A DNA stretch of 64,000 nucleotides from Amoebidium appalachense (Eukaryota; Ichthyosporea): NCBI GenBank assembly GCA_963693365.1, contig CAVNZM010000002.1, forward strand, positions 17,174,001 to 17,238,000. Direction: 5' to 3'. Made by a program: the position numbers and the translations under genes. The notes below the pieces were generated by a model. The model saw only the letters and a program-made list of their open reading frames with translations. It did not search any database and was not told the origin of the DNA. Positions 1-12,728 of the stretch are shown here, in pieces; the first letter of the stretch is position 1; each line of letters begins with the position of its first letter.

Positions 1-711
1 TCGTCAACACCTTCCAGCAACATGGCTGCTATCAGGGGACGACGTTGCTGGGGATAAGATAAAATAATAGAAGGGTATGTACGAGGCCTGAGATGAATAT
101 ACGCCCAGGGAACTAAGAAGAGGCTTCTGAGTCACACACGAAAGCGCGCATTAAGAACGTTTAGATGTAGCAAACGTTGTAAACGTTGCAGCATAACTGT
201 TATCAACAAAACGGAGAGGGAGTGTACCAAAAACCGTAGGAGATGGGGAAAGGCGGGAGAATAAGGGGGGTGGGGGGTGGGGGGGGGGGGGGGGGGAGGG
301 GGGGGGGGGGGATACAAAAAAAGGTGTACTGATCACTCGAGCTCTAATCCTGACAGTGCCAAAAGGCATGTCCTCATATAGAGACTGAAGGCGGGTAGCG
401 GTACAGTATCCACTTGTTTTTTGTTTGTCGTGCGAAGAGCAAGCAACGTAAGATTTCCAACAGCAGTGTAGACAAGTATCTAATAATACATATAGGGCAG
501 TCAACGCACAGTGGTGTACTTGCTAACAAGAGCACGGCAAAAAGTTGGCAGGATCAAAGCTGTGTCTGCTGTCTGCCAGTATGCATACTGCCTGACTGCC
601 GCGGACGGACGTCGGCCGTGGGCAAGATTTTGGCGGTTCTGCCATAATTAGGTTTTGTTGGTCCTGTTGACACCTACTGTTTGCGCAACCATCCTTGACC
701 GCGCGCAGCTG
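1..711. other. Intergenic DNA, no gene recognised
   Basis: I see no coding exon here. The stretch holds an interrupted poly-G island at about 264-311 and otherwise ordinary mixed sequence. Short open frames occur on both strands, but none shows a recognisable domain or a splice-bounded exon. Confidence 0.6.
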
Positions 712-944
712 CAGGCTCAGCGGTGAAATTAGGGGGTTTAGGGCCAGAAAATTGTCCCTCAAAGTCCGAAAATTGTCCCTAACTTCTCGAGGTTAGCTTC
801 ATCAAGATCTGAAGAATTGGCCCTAACAGGGCCAAATATGTTAGAAAAATGGCACATAAAAACGGTTGTTGGCTGTATGAGGGCCATCCAGGCTGGTGGA
901 AAGCTGCCAAAATGGCCCTAGCCAAAAACAAATTTCACACCCTG
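712..944. mobile_element. Diverged MITE, copy A (CAGGGTGTGAAA family)
   Basis: This block resembles 42,183-42,397. Shared landmarks in the same order are TTGTCCCTCAAA near the left end, an AAAACGG block in the middle, CCAGGC, an AAAATGGC block, and a right end reading TTTCACACCCTG. The right end reverse-complements to CAGGGTGTGAAA. The left end (CAGGCT then GTGAAA after a short insertion) is degraded. No coding capacity is visible, which fits a short non-autonomous DNA transposon. It is older and less complete than copy B. Confidence 0.45.
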
Positions 945-970
945 ATTGACCGGTGTTCGCGAGTCACTGA

Positions 971-982
971 TGACGTCACGTG
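971..982. promoter_or_regulatory. CRE-like palindrome fused to an E-box
   Basis: TGACGTCA is immediately followed by CACGTG, sharing CA, giving a 12-bp composite of a bZIP-type and a bHLH-type site. No transcript is assigned beside it, so a regulatory role is only inferred from the motif. Confidence 0.3.
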
Positions 983-1151
983 CTGGCGTAAGGGGCCATA
1001 GATCTGCGCTTCGTGCATGCTTGTGTGAAATGTTCCGCCCCCGACCACCTTGTGCATCAAGAATGCTATCCATAGCCAAAGGATAGACCCTTCCCCCTTC
1101 CCTCCCGGTTGCTCGCCTTCTCGCTCGATCTCCGGACTCTCCAGCTTCCTC

Positions 1152-1590
<439 letters not shown>

Positions 1591-1599
1591 GAATGAATA

Positions 1600-2379
1600 C
1601 GAGGCACGTGTACGGTGCAATTATAACTCTTTTTGATCATTCGAATTCTACATGTGGTAGTTGGACATGTGGGTATGGGCATGCACAAGCACATACATAA
1701 GTGACTGTTGGCTATTACTCGGAGTATTAAGTTATGGTTAGCTAGGGTTTTCTTGTAATCAGTTGTTTGTAATCCTCGCTGAGAGGTAGAGCTCGAGCAC
1801 ATAGTAACTAATATTTTGACTGTGATTACAGATGTGCTGGTTTTGTATCATCAAGATCAACACAAAGCTACAGTACATCCTCCCCCCCCCCTTCCCCCCG
1901 CGCGAAAAAAAAAATGAATTATAACTTGAACAAAGATAGTAGAAAGATCTCTTTTGAGAACAACAACATGATTGCTTAACGACATAACAAGAACTCCATG
2001 CACTGTGACACACATGCATGAAACGATTTACTCCTCTCCAGCCTTAAAGGCGTCTCAACAATACCGGGTGACAACATCACATCCTATGGACCCCGGGTAC
2101 CTCCGAAACGTTCTCGTGGCCTATTCCTTCTCTGGTAATGATAGCCGCCAAGACCAACCTCCCCGCACGTGCACACACACACACACACACACATACACAC
2201 ACCTCACACGTACTGACGGTGTGCACGCGCTGCGATGAACTTTACGTTCGCTGCAGGCGATTTTTCCTTACACTCTCGCGACCGCATGCATGCTTTCTGT
2301 CGCGGCGCCTCGACGGTTCGATAGAGTCCAGTGTTCGCTGAATGTGTAAGGAAAAATAAGGAGCCATCTCAGTAGGTGG

Positions 2380-2433
<54 letters not shown>

Positions 2434-2443
2434 GCACACACGC

Positions 2444-2482
<39 letters not shown>

Positions 2483-3900
2483 CACCATCCCTCCTCCCTC
2501 TTACCCTCCTTCCCCTTCTACGCCCTCCTCCCCCCTGCCCCCCATCCTTTTTGCCGAAACCACCACAATTCTACAAGCACTGATTCAACAAACCACACGG
2601 TATATTGCCCCTCACCCGTCCTCCTCCTCCTCGAGCTCCTCCCCCCCCCCCCCCCCACCCCCCTCCACCCCCTCCCCCCCCCCCCCCCCCCCCCTCCCAC
2701 CCCCTCCCCCAAAGCTTCCCCAACCAACACTTTCAGGTTTGATGCTGTGACTTTGGACTCGCTCAGCCAGCTCAGGGGAACACACAGATTTTAACAACAC
2801 ATTTTCATACAGAATTATAGGGATGAATAGCTTTGCTTATTATCCATGTACTATTATGTTCTGGTCTCCCTCCCCCCCACCCCACCACCCACCCACCAAC
2901 CCACCTACCCACCCACCACCCACCCACCTTCTTGCGAATAACCCTACCTCCCTGGGCCCTGGCGCCCACCCACCGCAGCCTCACACTCAGTCACCGACCA
3001 GCCGACCACGATCAGCCAAACACGCAGGCACGTAGCATACCGTGACATGCATACACGCTCACAGCCGACATTCTTCTTGCAACTGCTTTAAAGACAGGTG
3101 CTGCAGGGTAAGGACTAAACAAAACGTGATCTTTTCGATCCCCCTTCCATTCCTGCCTGTCATTGTTTTGGTACCGTTATGTAGGCTTACATCGAGCAAA
3201 TTACGGTCTTGGAGAAAACACTGCCCGGGAACAAGACCTTGTGGTTGGTGCAAATAATCTAAGTGAAGCCACAGACACCAACGCCTCGTTACATAACGGA
3301 CCACAGACATGGGGGAATCTGAATATTGCAAAGAAACAGACACCACGGGGGAAAACACTTTCCAGACATGTAAACAATTGCAATTTCATGCGGAGAAACA
3401 GACACCCGGCAGCTTGAAGCAAGCATGTCTGGATATAGAAAACCCGCTCAGTGATTGTAAGGATTGATTCGTGTGCCACTTCACAGTAGCTGACGTCAAC
3501 CCTTTTTATTTCAATTCGTTTCTTTAACATGTACAAGATATAAATATCGCAATGTCAACCAACGTCTAGACTACAATATTTCAGGGGGATGTTTAGCCGC
3601 TTTGAAAGCAGCTGCTTATGGGGATTTACATGTCGTATTTACATGTGTAATGTTAACTGTTCGTGAATTCACGCACCATTGTTTTTCGTTCCAGTAATAT
3701 TTCGTTACTACATGCACCTTCGCTTTTGGTTTCTGCTAATACAAAAGGCTTCTGGCTTGGTGCAGCTGCGCGTGCAGTACTATTCAAACCAACACTTCAA
3801 CTATCTCTGTGCGCACACAGTCTATATTGTCATTCTTGAGGCCCTGCGGCTATTGCAGGTTCTATTACTCTATTACTTGGTGCCTGCTCCAAGAGCTTGG
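1600..3900. other. Intergenic DNA with short microsatellites
   Basis: I found no gene. Contents are a (CA)n at 2,172-2,200, a (CA)n at 2,383-2,477 followed by pyrimidine-rich DNA, and a poly-C island at 2,640-2,695. A CACC-rich tract lies at 2,870-2,930. Unremarkable sequence runs to 3,900. A minus-strand AATAAA (tttatt at 3,505-3,510) lies about 410 bases past the GATA-factor stop and could serve its 3' end. Confidence 0.6.
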
Positions 3901-3920
3901 GTTCTTTCTACGGTGCAAAC

Positions 3921-4955
3921 CTACGGGCTGTCATTCGTGTTGCGCCGACGGCGTCTCTTTGTGACGACATTATTCGACATGCTCACGGGCCGCTGCTTCT
4001 GGTAGACACGAATATAAAGCCCACAGGCGTTACATAGGCGCTCACCGTTCGACCCACGGCGCCACAACGACGTCTGGGTGCAGAAGCAGTTTGCACACGT
4101 GATACCACTGTGCACTGGCTCGGGCGCACAGCGCACGGTCGCGCCACTTGTGGAGGACCCACGGGGACGCTTGGGCGTCGAGCCAGAGTCCTTGGGGGTG
4201 GCATGGAAGCTGGCCGGAAGGCTGGCCCGGCGGCCAATAGATGCACTGTAGGCCTGGACCTCAGACATAGGTGGTGACGTGGGGGCCAGCTGCATGCCAC
4301 GCATCTGCTCACTCATGGAGTAGAGGGTGGGAGAGGTCTTGACGCGGGCAGCCTGCTGTGGCTTAGATATCGGGGCCGTGGCAACCGGGGCTGACCGTTG
4401 TGGTTGGCTGTAGTCAGCAACACACGGGGATGACGCGCTGTGGCTGATGCTCAGCTGGCCGTTTCTCGGGGTGGGTGCTGAGCCGTCAAAGCAGGGCAGT
4501 GTTAGGTCGGGCTCAGAGTTCATGTTCATCGGATTAAGAAGCGACATGAGGTCATCGCTGTTCATGGAAAACGGTAGCCCGTCAAGCAGGGCGCGGAAAA
4601 TATCCTCTTCGTCCGAGGTATCGTCGAGGGCAGGCTCGAGCAGAGCACCCTCGAAGCCCGCACCTTCATTAGCAAAACCAGACTGAGAGAAGACGGGGGT
4701 ATTATCGTACGGTGAAGATGCATAGCTAGTTGGTGTGCTCATAGTAGTGCTAATCATGGGTATAGAGGGGGAAAGGCTTCCGGAGGAAACTGAGGGGGAG
4801 AAAGGCCCATTTGAAAACTGTGGGGTCATGAAGTGCGCGCCCCCAACCATGGGGGAGTGTGTGACGCCATGACTAATACTGCTAACGCCAACGTAATATT
4901 GCTGCTGCCTTTGGATGGACTGCATGGCGCCGACGTTGTGGGCGTAGGACATCAT
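3921..4955 (-). CDS. GATA-type zinc-finger transcription factor
   Basis: A 344-residue single-exon protein. Near the C-terminus is one class IV zinc finger with C287-X2-C290-X17-C308-X2-C311, the LWRR signature and the CNACGLY signature after the third cysteine, so it should bind (A/T)GATA(A/G) sites in the nucleus. The 17-residue loop is the type usual in animal and many fungal GATA factors. A basic stretch KRRRRR at 333-338 is a likely nuclear signal. Residues 1-100 are rich in Ser, Pro, Gln and Met. Residues 105-150 are acidic with interspersed Leu/Phe (DDTSDEEDIF, then LLDGLPF), which suggests an activation domain. The start is the first of two adjacent ATGs. A TATA box lies about 145 bases upstream. 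With a single finger the paralogue cannot be named. Confidence in the family is very high. Confidence 0.95.
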   Translation of the reverse strand: MMSYAHNVGAMQSIQRQQQYYVGVSSISHGVTHSPMVGGAHFMTPQFSNGPFSPSVSSGSLSPSIPMISTTMSTPTSYASSPYDNTPVFSQSGFANEGAGFEGALLEPALDDTSDEEDIFRALLDGLPFSMNSDDLMSLLNPMNMNSEPDLTLPCFDGSAPTPRNGQLSISHSASSPCVADYSQPQRSAPVATAPISKPQQAARVKTSPTLYSMSEQMRGMQLAPTSPPMSEVQAYSASIGRRASLPASFHATPKDSGSTPKRPRGSSTSGATVRCAPEPVHSGITCANCFCTQTSLWRRGSNGERLCNACGLYIRVYQKQRPVSMSNNVVTKRRRRRNTNDSP

Positions 4956-5100
4956 TTTCGTGTTCTTTCCCGTTCACACACCTTGCAGTGTGTCTAGCTT
5001 TTGTTTTCGTTTTGCGTGTGAAAAAGCGTCCTAACACGCAAATAACCCTTTTGCGTGGAGAATGCGCGTCTTCGTGACTGTGGGAAGTGGCCGGAATAGC

Positions 5101-5110
5101 GGCTTTTATA
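5101..5110 (-). promoter_or_regulatory. TATA box of the GATA-factor gene
   Basis: TATAAAAGCC on the minus strand, 145 bases before the initiator ATG at 4,955. Its position and orientation suit a core promoter for the GATA gene with a 5' leader of roughly 110 bases. Confidence 0.6.
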
Positions 5111-8100
5111 GCTGGAGATCTAAGCATAAGTGGCTTGTGATAGGATAAGAAAAGTGTCGTCAAGCAGAGGGGGGGCAAAAATAGTGTCAATTTGCGAATG
5201 TCCCCCGGTTGCTATGCGCCGGCCTGCGGCGAGGTGAATGCTACTAAGGCTTACCAAGTGATAGAAAAAACGCATGGCAGCAGCCCAACCCACATGAGAG
5301 CAACGCAGCACAGCATATGTATAGATGATTTCAATGACTTCTTCGACATCTGTCATGATCACAGCTGCATATATGCATGGAATGACTCCGGTCTAATATA
5401 TTACAAGGCACGATCATGGATGATCGCGCGCCGGCTGCTCGCGCTGTACATGTACATGTCACTCGGATCCGGATCTCGTGCCGCAACTCTTGACTCATCG
5501 CCGAAGGCGTGGACAAGGCGGACGCCCATCATGACACACCAAATATTTTACATTGAGAGTACATACAGTTTACCCTTTCGCCAGCTGCACGATGATAATA
5601 GAATAACCCTCACATCTGGCTACCGAAACTGGGCTTATGCGGCTGTAACTAGTACTTGAGAAACTCTTGGCAAGTTATTGTAGGTGCGCACCGCCGGGGC
5701 CGTAGTCAGTGCTTGGCGGTCGACGATCTTTCGATTCGTACATAGCGAGATACGGATCACCGTAAGCTGTGATACGCCTGCATGGTTGCGACAAGACGAC
5801 ATCAACAACATGGGCATTTCCATTAACTTTTAGAGTGATCCACCTAAATTAGAGTTCCTGTATTGCCCACGAGCATTTATGTGCCGTGCACCTTGAAAGA
5901 TCTGAGAAGAACTAATATTAGTTGGCGACGTACAGTACTTGCATGATTTCAGTGAGACCCGGCCCGAGCGCCCGCTGCCGGGGCCGCCCGGCATGATATC
6001 GCCATCCGAGTCGGATCTTGAGCTGGTCCTGCTGTAATGACTCCGTTTCGTATTGATAGTTTACTTAGAAAAATTAATAGTCGTTCGTGTAGAGTTTTCT
6101 GTGCCCTTCATAAGTTTTTTTTTTTTTTTTTTTTGGATGGCATTTCAGTTGACTATAAATAATATCATAGCATCCACGGTTGCCGGGGGTCCGGGGAATT
6201 TTCGGATTGGTTGAAACCTAGGTACCAATCGACATCGGCGGTTCACGTTTATTGGATCTTGGTAACACCAATCAGATGTGACTTTCGGTTGGGAGCCACC
6301 CATCACAACTTTTATTGTAATTCTTCGGTGATGAGGCTTAGACCAGCTTTTACAAGACAATATAGGTAGAGAATAATGTGCATGAATAACCAGAATCACT
6401 GTTTTGCCTATTTTGTAACATTCTTACCTTGCCATTGTGTAAATAACACGTCTGAATGCCCAGTCATCGACTTGTCGTAATCCAATAAGTATTTCATTGG
6501 ATGCTTTGAACCAATGAAGCAGCGGGAAGTTTGGAATGGATCTTCGCTATCAGCTATCTGTGATTGGTTGAATGGAGAATCTATTGTTCAATTAGCAGGC
6601 AGGATCTTGCGCAGAGGGCATAAAAAATCCCCCTCTTTCGTTCGAATCACACAGCGAAAAAAGAATGTGCGTCGGCCCAATAGGATGTTCGTAAACACGT
6701 GGAGACCGCCGCTCTTTTCTCTTTGCCAAACACCGTCAAACGGTGTGCTACGTTTCATTCAGTACTACTTTAGCTTTGCGTGCACGCTAATATATCAGGG
6801 ATTACGGTTTGCAAGCAACCCATAATGGTATTATGTACATCCAGTCCGGGTGAATGGTGATGTTTTTGCTTTTGCTGTCTGAAAGCGTTTGATTTGTTTT
6901 AACATTTATCATTGAAATAAAAACGGACCTTTTGGGCATAAATTAATGTGGATAAAAGCTATAACGATACGGCCATGTGCAAGTGCAATACGTACGTATG
7001 AAGCATATGCATACATACGGCACTCAGATAAGGCCCTCGAACATATACAAATAATACTACCGTGAGCATAGATTTTGTGTTTGCTCAGTATTCATTGAAG
7101 ACTTAAAACCTTGTAGCTGCCTGTCAGTATTACTGTAGACTGGTATCGTATACGTGGATATCTGTAAGACAAGCAAGCATTTTCGGTTTCCTATGGTCAG
7201 AACTTCCCGTCGTGAGTGCAATCCTCAGCGTCTTACGCCATCACCAAAACCTGTTCATGAGCCACGCACACCTCAATTGATCGCCGAATGGCCACAAGGG
7301 CCATATATATATCTTTGTTGTACAAAACTTTCCATACAGGTATTAACACGAAGGAACGCGAGAGACCTGTGAGAATATGACATTAATCATCGTGCTAAGG
7401 CACGTGTTCGAGCACATGGGCGGGCCCAATATACATCCCCAGGATAGGATGGAGTTGCTATTATAGTATATAGTATTCCTGGGCGGCGGCCATGTGCAAG
7501 TGGCTCAGTGTGGCAGGCCGCACGTGTGCCGTGGCTTCCATGTGGCCTGATGCAGCCAATCGGCACCGTGATTCCTGATTGGTGAGCCTGGACATAATTA
7601 TGACCAATCGCTAAACACCAGGTGTGAAGCTTCCACATGATTCGCCAGAGCCTACATTTTTTAAATGGCTGGGCCGTCTGACCATTGAAAACATGATGTT
7701 TGCAGAAGGCGGGAAGGACGGGTTGCAAATGTACAACACCACCTATAATAAATAGGAATAATAGGTATTATTCTCAGAGACGTTTAATCATGCATCATCT
7801 CTACAAAAAACCGGTGCCATCTACACGTGTGCATTATAACCTGCGCTCTGCATGCATATGATCGGCGATCATCGGCCACATGCATACCTCATGATATATG
7901 TGCTTTGCGGTTCAGAATTCAAATTCCCACGCATGCACATGTATTAGTCACATGCATACAGACAGAAGCCGTAAGAATACATACTGGTGGTCTTGTTTCC
8001 CCTTCCCTTGAATACACACGTCCACACTGCAACGTGCGTGCAGGACACAGTGCCAGCCCACGGACTTTGACAGTGACCGTTTGTAGCCATTGTGGCAAAA

Positions 8101-8900
8101 CCATGCGAAAATTAACACCTCTCCCGGGACTGCCAGATGACAAATGGATGCAGGCATGCAGCGTGGCTGCGTGGGCCAGGCCTTTGCCCTTTGGGCCGAG
8201 GCTAACTAACAGCCCAATGGGAGGCCTTCTATGCACGGTCTTCCGAAAAACGAAGAAGCCGGAATGCCGGATGTCAGTGGAGTGTGCAACCAATGAATAC
8301 GGCAGCCAGCTGCCAGCATTTTTGGGTCTCTTATGCGCAAACGGGTTGGTCTCTCTGCCGCACGGCCACACATTCATCTGCCAGCCAACTTGAGCCAAGC
8401 CTTCAAGGTGTGCGTGCTGTGGGCAAAAAAAAGCTTGCGTGGTGCCGTGACCATCGTTGGTGGCGTTGCGTTTGCTCATGAGGCGGGGGGGGGGGGGGCT
8501 GGGGCCACAGCGCTAGAGGTCCTGAACAGGATACCTCCTACTAGCCAGCGTGGCGAGGCTCTGCTTTTTGCACCAAAAGCTGCTGCCAGCCCGGCCCAAC
8601 GACAGAACGAACAGGCTGGCAGGGTGAAGGCCTGAAGGGACTACGTGCATGGCTTGATGCTGCATCGTCTGCACACACATGCAGTGGCCCTGGGTGATAT
8701 TGATCAAAATATGCGTGCAGGCCTGTGCGGATGGTAGTTGTTGCAGGCCCTGTGCGGGTAAATCACCAGAGAGTCGGAGTGACATATGACATGAAGTTCT
8801 TGCGAGCTCGAGGTTGTCCTATTTTGTAGCCGACGTTTTCTTAGGCTTCTCACCTCGGGAGTCCCCCTTCTTGTCACAAGCGAAAGACGACTATGGGGAC
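5111..8900. other. Intergenic DNA with many CCAAT boxes
   Basis: I see no convincing gene in 3.8 kb. A poly-T of about 20 lies near 6,114-6,134. CCAAT or ATTGG motifs recur, for example in 6,195-6,285, 6,510-6,590, 7,555-7,610 and at 8,290. Open frames up to 188 codons at 7,827-8,481 overlap on both strands, have no domain and no splice signals that join them to anything, and look like chance frames in GC-richer DNA. Confidence 0.5.
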
Positions 8901-8939
8901 AACAAACGAAGAAGAAAATCCCTCAAATCCCCCGTGCTC

Positions 8940-9440
8940 ACGGTATGATCGTAGCTGACCTCGAGCTCTATCTATTACCCCCTCCCCCCCCCCCCCCCTC
9001 CCACCACCACCACCTCCTCCTCCCCCCTCCCTCACTCTCTCCCCTCGCCTTCCCCCCCCCTTCCCCCGGGGCATCCCCCCCACTCCCCCCCCCACCACCG
9101 CCACCACCATGTGCACCACCACCACCGGGCCACCACTCCTCTCCCTCCCTCCCTCCCTCCCCTCCCCCTCCCCGCCCCCCCTCCCCCCTTTCCCCCGGGG
9201 CAACCCTTTTGGTTCCTCCCCTTTAAAGAAGCGTGATTTTGAATTTAAAAACGAGGAGGGAAGGGGGGGAGGGGGGGAGGGGGGGGGGGGAGCACTAATA
9301 TAGCTGGTATTAAAACAAACTGGGAGGAAGAAGGGGGGGGGGGGGGGGAAGGGAGGGGAGGGAGCGGGGGAGAGAAGGGGAGGGGGGGAGGGGAGGGGGG
9401 AGGGGGGAGGGGGGAGGGGGCACCGTGCACCCCTCCGCGG
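8940..9440. repeat. Poly-C island followed by poly-G island
   Basis: On the + strand 8,975-9,200 is almost pure C with T interruptions, and 9,260-9,420 is almost pure G with A interruptions, separated by about 60 bases of mixed sequence. The two halves are roughly complementary in composition and could pair as a large imperfect foldback, but no precise inverted repeat is visible beyond the homopolymers. Confidence 0.85.
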
Positions 9441-9559
9441 CCGGTTAGCCGAACCTGCGGGTGTGGGGGGAGAGGGGGGGAAACACGTGCACCCCACTGA
9501 GGCCAGATAACAACCATATGTGGTCTGAGGAGAAAAGCACCCCCGAGCCCGAGAAACCA

Positions 9560-9961
9560 CAATATTGGCTAACCTGACCCAGTGTGTATCCGTATTTTTC
9601 TTTGACTATATTTGGAAACCCATATGTAGGACATTATACCCCGACCCCACAACCAAACATACACACACAGCCCACAAAAACAAACCAGCCACCCGTAGGA
9701 AACAGCCACCCACAACATTTAGAGCCAAAAACGCCCACACCCACACCCTACCGGCCTGCCCTAGCTGCAGATACACCCACCGAAAAACAGAGTGCAACCC
9801 CCACCACACCTATAGACACACAGCAGCCACCACCACCTTACACGACATGGGATACCACATACACCCCACCACTCTCAACCCCACAGCACCACCACACCAC
9901 GTTAGACCCGCGTCAGCAGACATGTGAAATTTCGAACCCGGACCCCCCCCCCCATAGCTAA
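9560..9961 (+). other. A/C-rich strand-asymmetric block with a Pro/Thr-rich frame
   Basis: The + strand is strongly A and C rich with few G. It carries one open frame (9,584-9,961, 125 codons) rich in Pro, Thr and His that includes a PPPPY motif. This could be a low-complexity exon, a fragment of a mobile-element structural protein, or non-coding skewed sequence. Nothing identifies it, and no exon partner was found. Confidence 0.2.
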
Positions 9962-10382
9962 GCCCTAGCTAGAATCAAACCCCCCCGTATCTCTTGTAAA
10001 TAGTACAGTCCGATCGTTCTGCCATGTCTGTCTGGCGGGCTCAGTCTGGAACGTAGATCTTAACGAATACAGCTTCAACTTGGTGGGTGGGGTCAAGGGA
10101 GGGGGATACTTGGCCATCACTGGGGAAGAGGGGGAGGGGGAGGGGGGGGAGGGGGGAGGGGGAGGAGGGGAGGAGGGACACCACCACCCCACCAGACAGG
10201 TGGGTCCCCCCTCTCCCCCCCTCCCCTTCCCCAATAAAAAAAAGCCGGAGAGAGGGACCGGGGGGAGGGGGGAGGGGGGTGAGGGGAGGGGGGGCACCAG
10301 GGGGAATGTTGCCGGATACTATGATACCCCCCTCTCCCGCCCCTCCCCCCCCCCAATTTTCGAGTAGAGGGAAAGGAGGGGA

Positions 10383-10455
10383 GGTGATTGGTGTTTACCT
10401 CTTCGAGGTTCCCTAATGGATTCAGGGGGGCTTTGGTGATGAGCACATCAAGCCT
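10383..10455 (+). repeat. Direct repeat, copy 1
   Basis: This block and 11,153-11,243 share the same ordered landmarks: GGTGATTGGTGTTTAC here and GGTGATTGATGTTTAC there, then TTGGTGATGAGCACATCAAG. A further shared TAATGAGGGAT motif lies after copy 2 and near 10,619. The copies are about 770 bases apart in the same orientation. Confidence 0.65.
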
Positions 10456-10740
10456 TAAAGGGGTTTACAATCTATTCATTGCGGACACTGTCTGGGGCCC
10501 AGCCTCACTTGACGGCCTACTGCGTTTTCCAGCGCAGCCAATCAAATGCAGCTAGTGACATAGGTACGTGGTAAGCAACATTTAGCGGCATGATAACATA
10601 TTACAACCCTATGACAGATAATGAGGGATTGAGGGTCGGGGGGAGGGGGGAGGGGGAGGAAGGGGGGAGGATAATTAACAATGCAATCGGAACTGATTAC
10701 ATCATGGAGATAGGGATTATGCACCGGAGAAGGTGGGGAT

Positions 10741-10763
10741 TGGGGGGGGGGGGGGGGGGGGGG

Positions 10764-10798
<35 letters not shown>

Positions 10799-10962
10799 GG
10801 GGGGACACAACAACTTAGGGTTTCCTCAGAGGTGTCCCCCTGCATTCAAAACATTGTTTCACCACCACCCCAACTGCTCCTCCTGCTTATTCTTCCCCAG
10901 TATGACGTAGGTAGCAACTAGCTGCCATTCACATATGGATTTGCCGTGGTATTGAACGATGA

Positions 10963-10995
<33 letters not shown>

Positions 10996-11094
10996 AATGT
11001 GGGGGGGAAGGGGGGGAGGGGGGAAGGGGGGGAGGGGAGGGGGTTGGTAGTTGGGGTTTGTGATTGAGCAAATCCTCCCCCCACCCCCCCCCCC

Positions 11095-11110
<16 letters not shown>
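10741..11110. repeat. Poly-G and poly-C islands
   Basis: G runs flank an (AG)n tract at 10,741-10,804. Interrupted G runs cover 10,965-11,045, and a C run lies at about 11,080-11,110. Further islands occur at 11,569-11,589, 11,848-11,894 (G), 12,115-12,170 (C) and 12,580-12,611 (C). Confidence 0.9.
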
Positions 11111-11125
<15 letters not shown>

Positions 11126-11152
11126 GTGGAAGTGAGTTCGGAAATGAGGGCC

Positions 11153-11243
11153 AGGTGATTGATGTTTACGGTCTCAGGCGCCCCTGCTGAAAGGGGGGAG
11201 GGGGGGGGGGAGGGGGGGTTGGTGATGAGCACATCAAGCCTAA
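11153..11243 (+). repeat. Direct repeat, copy 2
   Basis: Partner of 10,383-10,455. The 0.7 kb between the copies is mostly poly-G with a short AGAG tract. It could be a remnant of a local duplication or of terminal repeats around a decayed insertion. No tRNA-type primer site or coding remnant is visible between them. Confidence 0.6.
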
Positions 11244-11552
11244 TGAGGGATCGAGGGCGGGGAACTGGAAGGGGGGGGGGTCTATACGACAGTAGCCCCT
11301 AAGTATAGGAGATCGCTGACATCACTAGCTAAAAAAAAAACAATATTTGATAATACTTCACCAAAATAAAAACATAGACCCAAAACAATACCCCTGTGTG
11401 TGTATGGCTCCAGCCCCCCCCAACCCCCTGACGGCCACTTTATGTCGCTTTTGGATCGAATCGTTCGCCCCTGATTTTACGTTATCGAATCGCGTTTTGT
11501 GCAATCAGGAGCGAGACGGTTACCGTAATATTGACCTATGTGTGTGTGTGTG

Positions 11553-11558
11553 TTTTTT

Positions 11559-11589
<31 letters not shown>
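11553..11589 (-). repeat. (T)n(G)n composite tract, reverse of (C)n(A)n
   Basis: Sixteen T are followed directly by about twenty-one G. Read on the minus strand it is poly-C then poly-A, the same polarity as the tracts at 12,729, 19,511, 31,269, 48,343 and 53,512. Confidence 0.8.
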
Positions 11590-11590
<1 letters not shown>

Positions 11591-12577
11591 TAACTAGCAT
11601 GATCTGACTGCACTAGGCACTTCCAGGATAGCTTATCACTAACACACCGTGAGCATGGTCATCTATAAGTCACCGGCACACGGCCCAAAACAAGATCAGA
11701 GCCTTGTAAATGGTCTTCTGTGTCTGTCGGCATACGTGTTTGTCCACCAATAAGATTCCCTGCTGAAATTTGGCAAAGCAAATGCCTGTTAGTGGATTTT
11801 TTCTTTTGAGATTCTTCACCGCCAATAGTCCCCGAGGCGCCGGGGGGAAGCCGGGGGGGGGGGGGGGAGGGGGGGGGGGGGGGGGGGGGGGGGGCAGATT
11901 TCACAAACTTTCATATGCATACGGTTAGCACATGCGCATGCATACCCCCTCCCCCCTCCCCACCCCCCCTCCCCCCCCCAAACAAAAAAAAAGAAACAAA
12001 GAAACAAAGAAAGAAAGAAACAAAGAGGAAGAGCGTGGACATAGCAACAAGGTCCTCACCAGTACATCCGCCACAAACAACCCACAAACCCCACAAATTG
12101 GCCGTCACCCCCTCCCCCCCCCCCCCCCCCCCCTACCCTCCCCCCCCCCCCCCCCCCCCCCCCCCCCAAACCCCCCCAAACCCCTTTTCCCCCAAAGATT
12201 GCGCGGACACGTGGCAAAGTCTCAGCATCTTACTGAAAAATTCCCCCCGAAAACTGTGGGATCCGATGTCCGGACGGATACTGTATGGCTCATATGTCCC
12301 GCAACATCTTCCTCCCCCCTCCCCCCTCTCCCCCCCGCCTTCCATCAACCGCCAGGCCGCACACTCACACAGTCACGTCCAGTCACACATACAGTCACAT
12401 GTACACATCATCACATGCACACACAACACACATACAGCTGGCGTCACGCAGGCCCACACACAAACACCGGAGGACCTTCTCATATCTGTGTTTGACTGAA
12501 TATTACTAATATTAGCATAGTAAGGCTCACAAGTTGTGTATGGAACACTTGCCGTAGCCAGTGGTACTCAGCGATAC

Positions 12578-12611
<34 letters not shown>

Positions 12612-12618
12612 ACCCCAC

Positions 12619-12649
<31 letters not shown>

Positions 12650-12728
12650 CACCACCATCCCTACAAAACAAAAAACAGGAAAAGATGGATAAGAAAAGAA
12701 AGAAAAACTTTAAGAACCTTTACCTTCT

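Noticed and set aside
5192-5659. 155-codon + frame divergent from the GATA gene
   Set aside because: No domain, atypical composition, contains palindromic regulatory-looking DNA, and no splice or promoter support.
6514-6825. 103-codon + frame
   Set aside because: It lies among CCAAT boxes with no domain. More likely promoter-type or spacer DNA.
7827-8481. Overlapping frames of 188 (+) and 186 (-) codons
   Set aside because: They overlap on opposite strands, neither has a domain, and the region contains CCAAT motifs. They read like chance frames in GC-richer DNA.
8874-9562. Poly-Pro and poly-Gly frames up to 228 codons
   Set aside because: Produced by poly-C/poly-G islands on opposite strands. 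They have no other composition or domain and occur wherever such islands occur.
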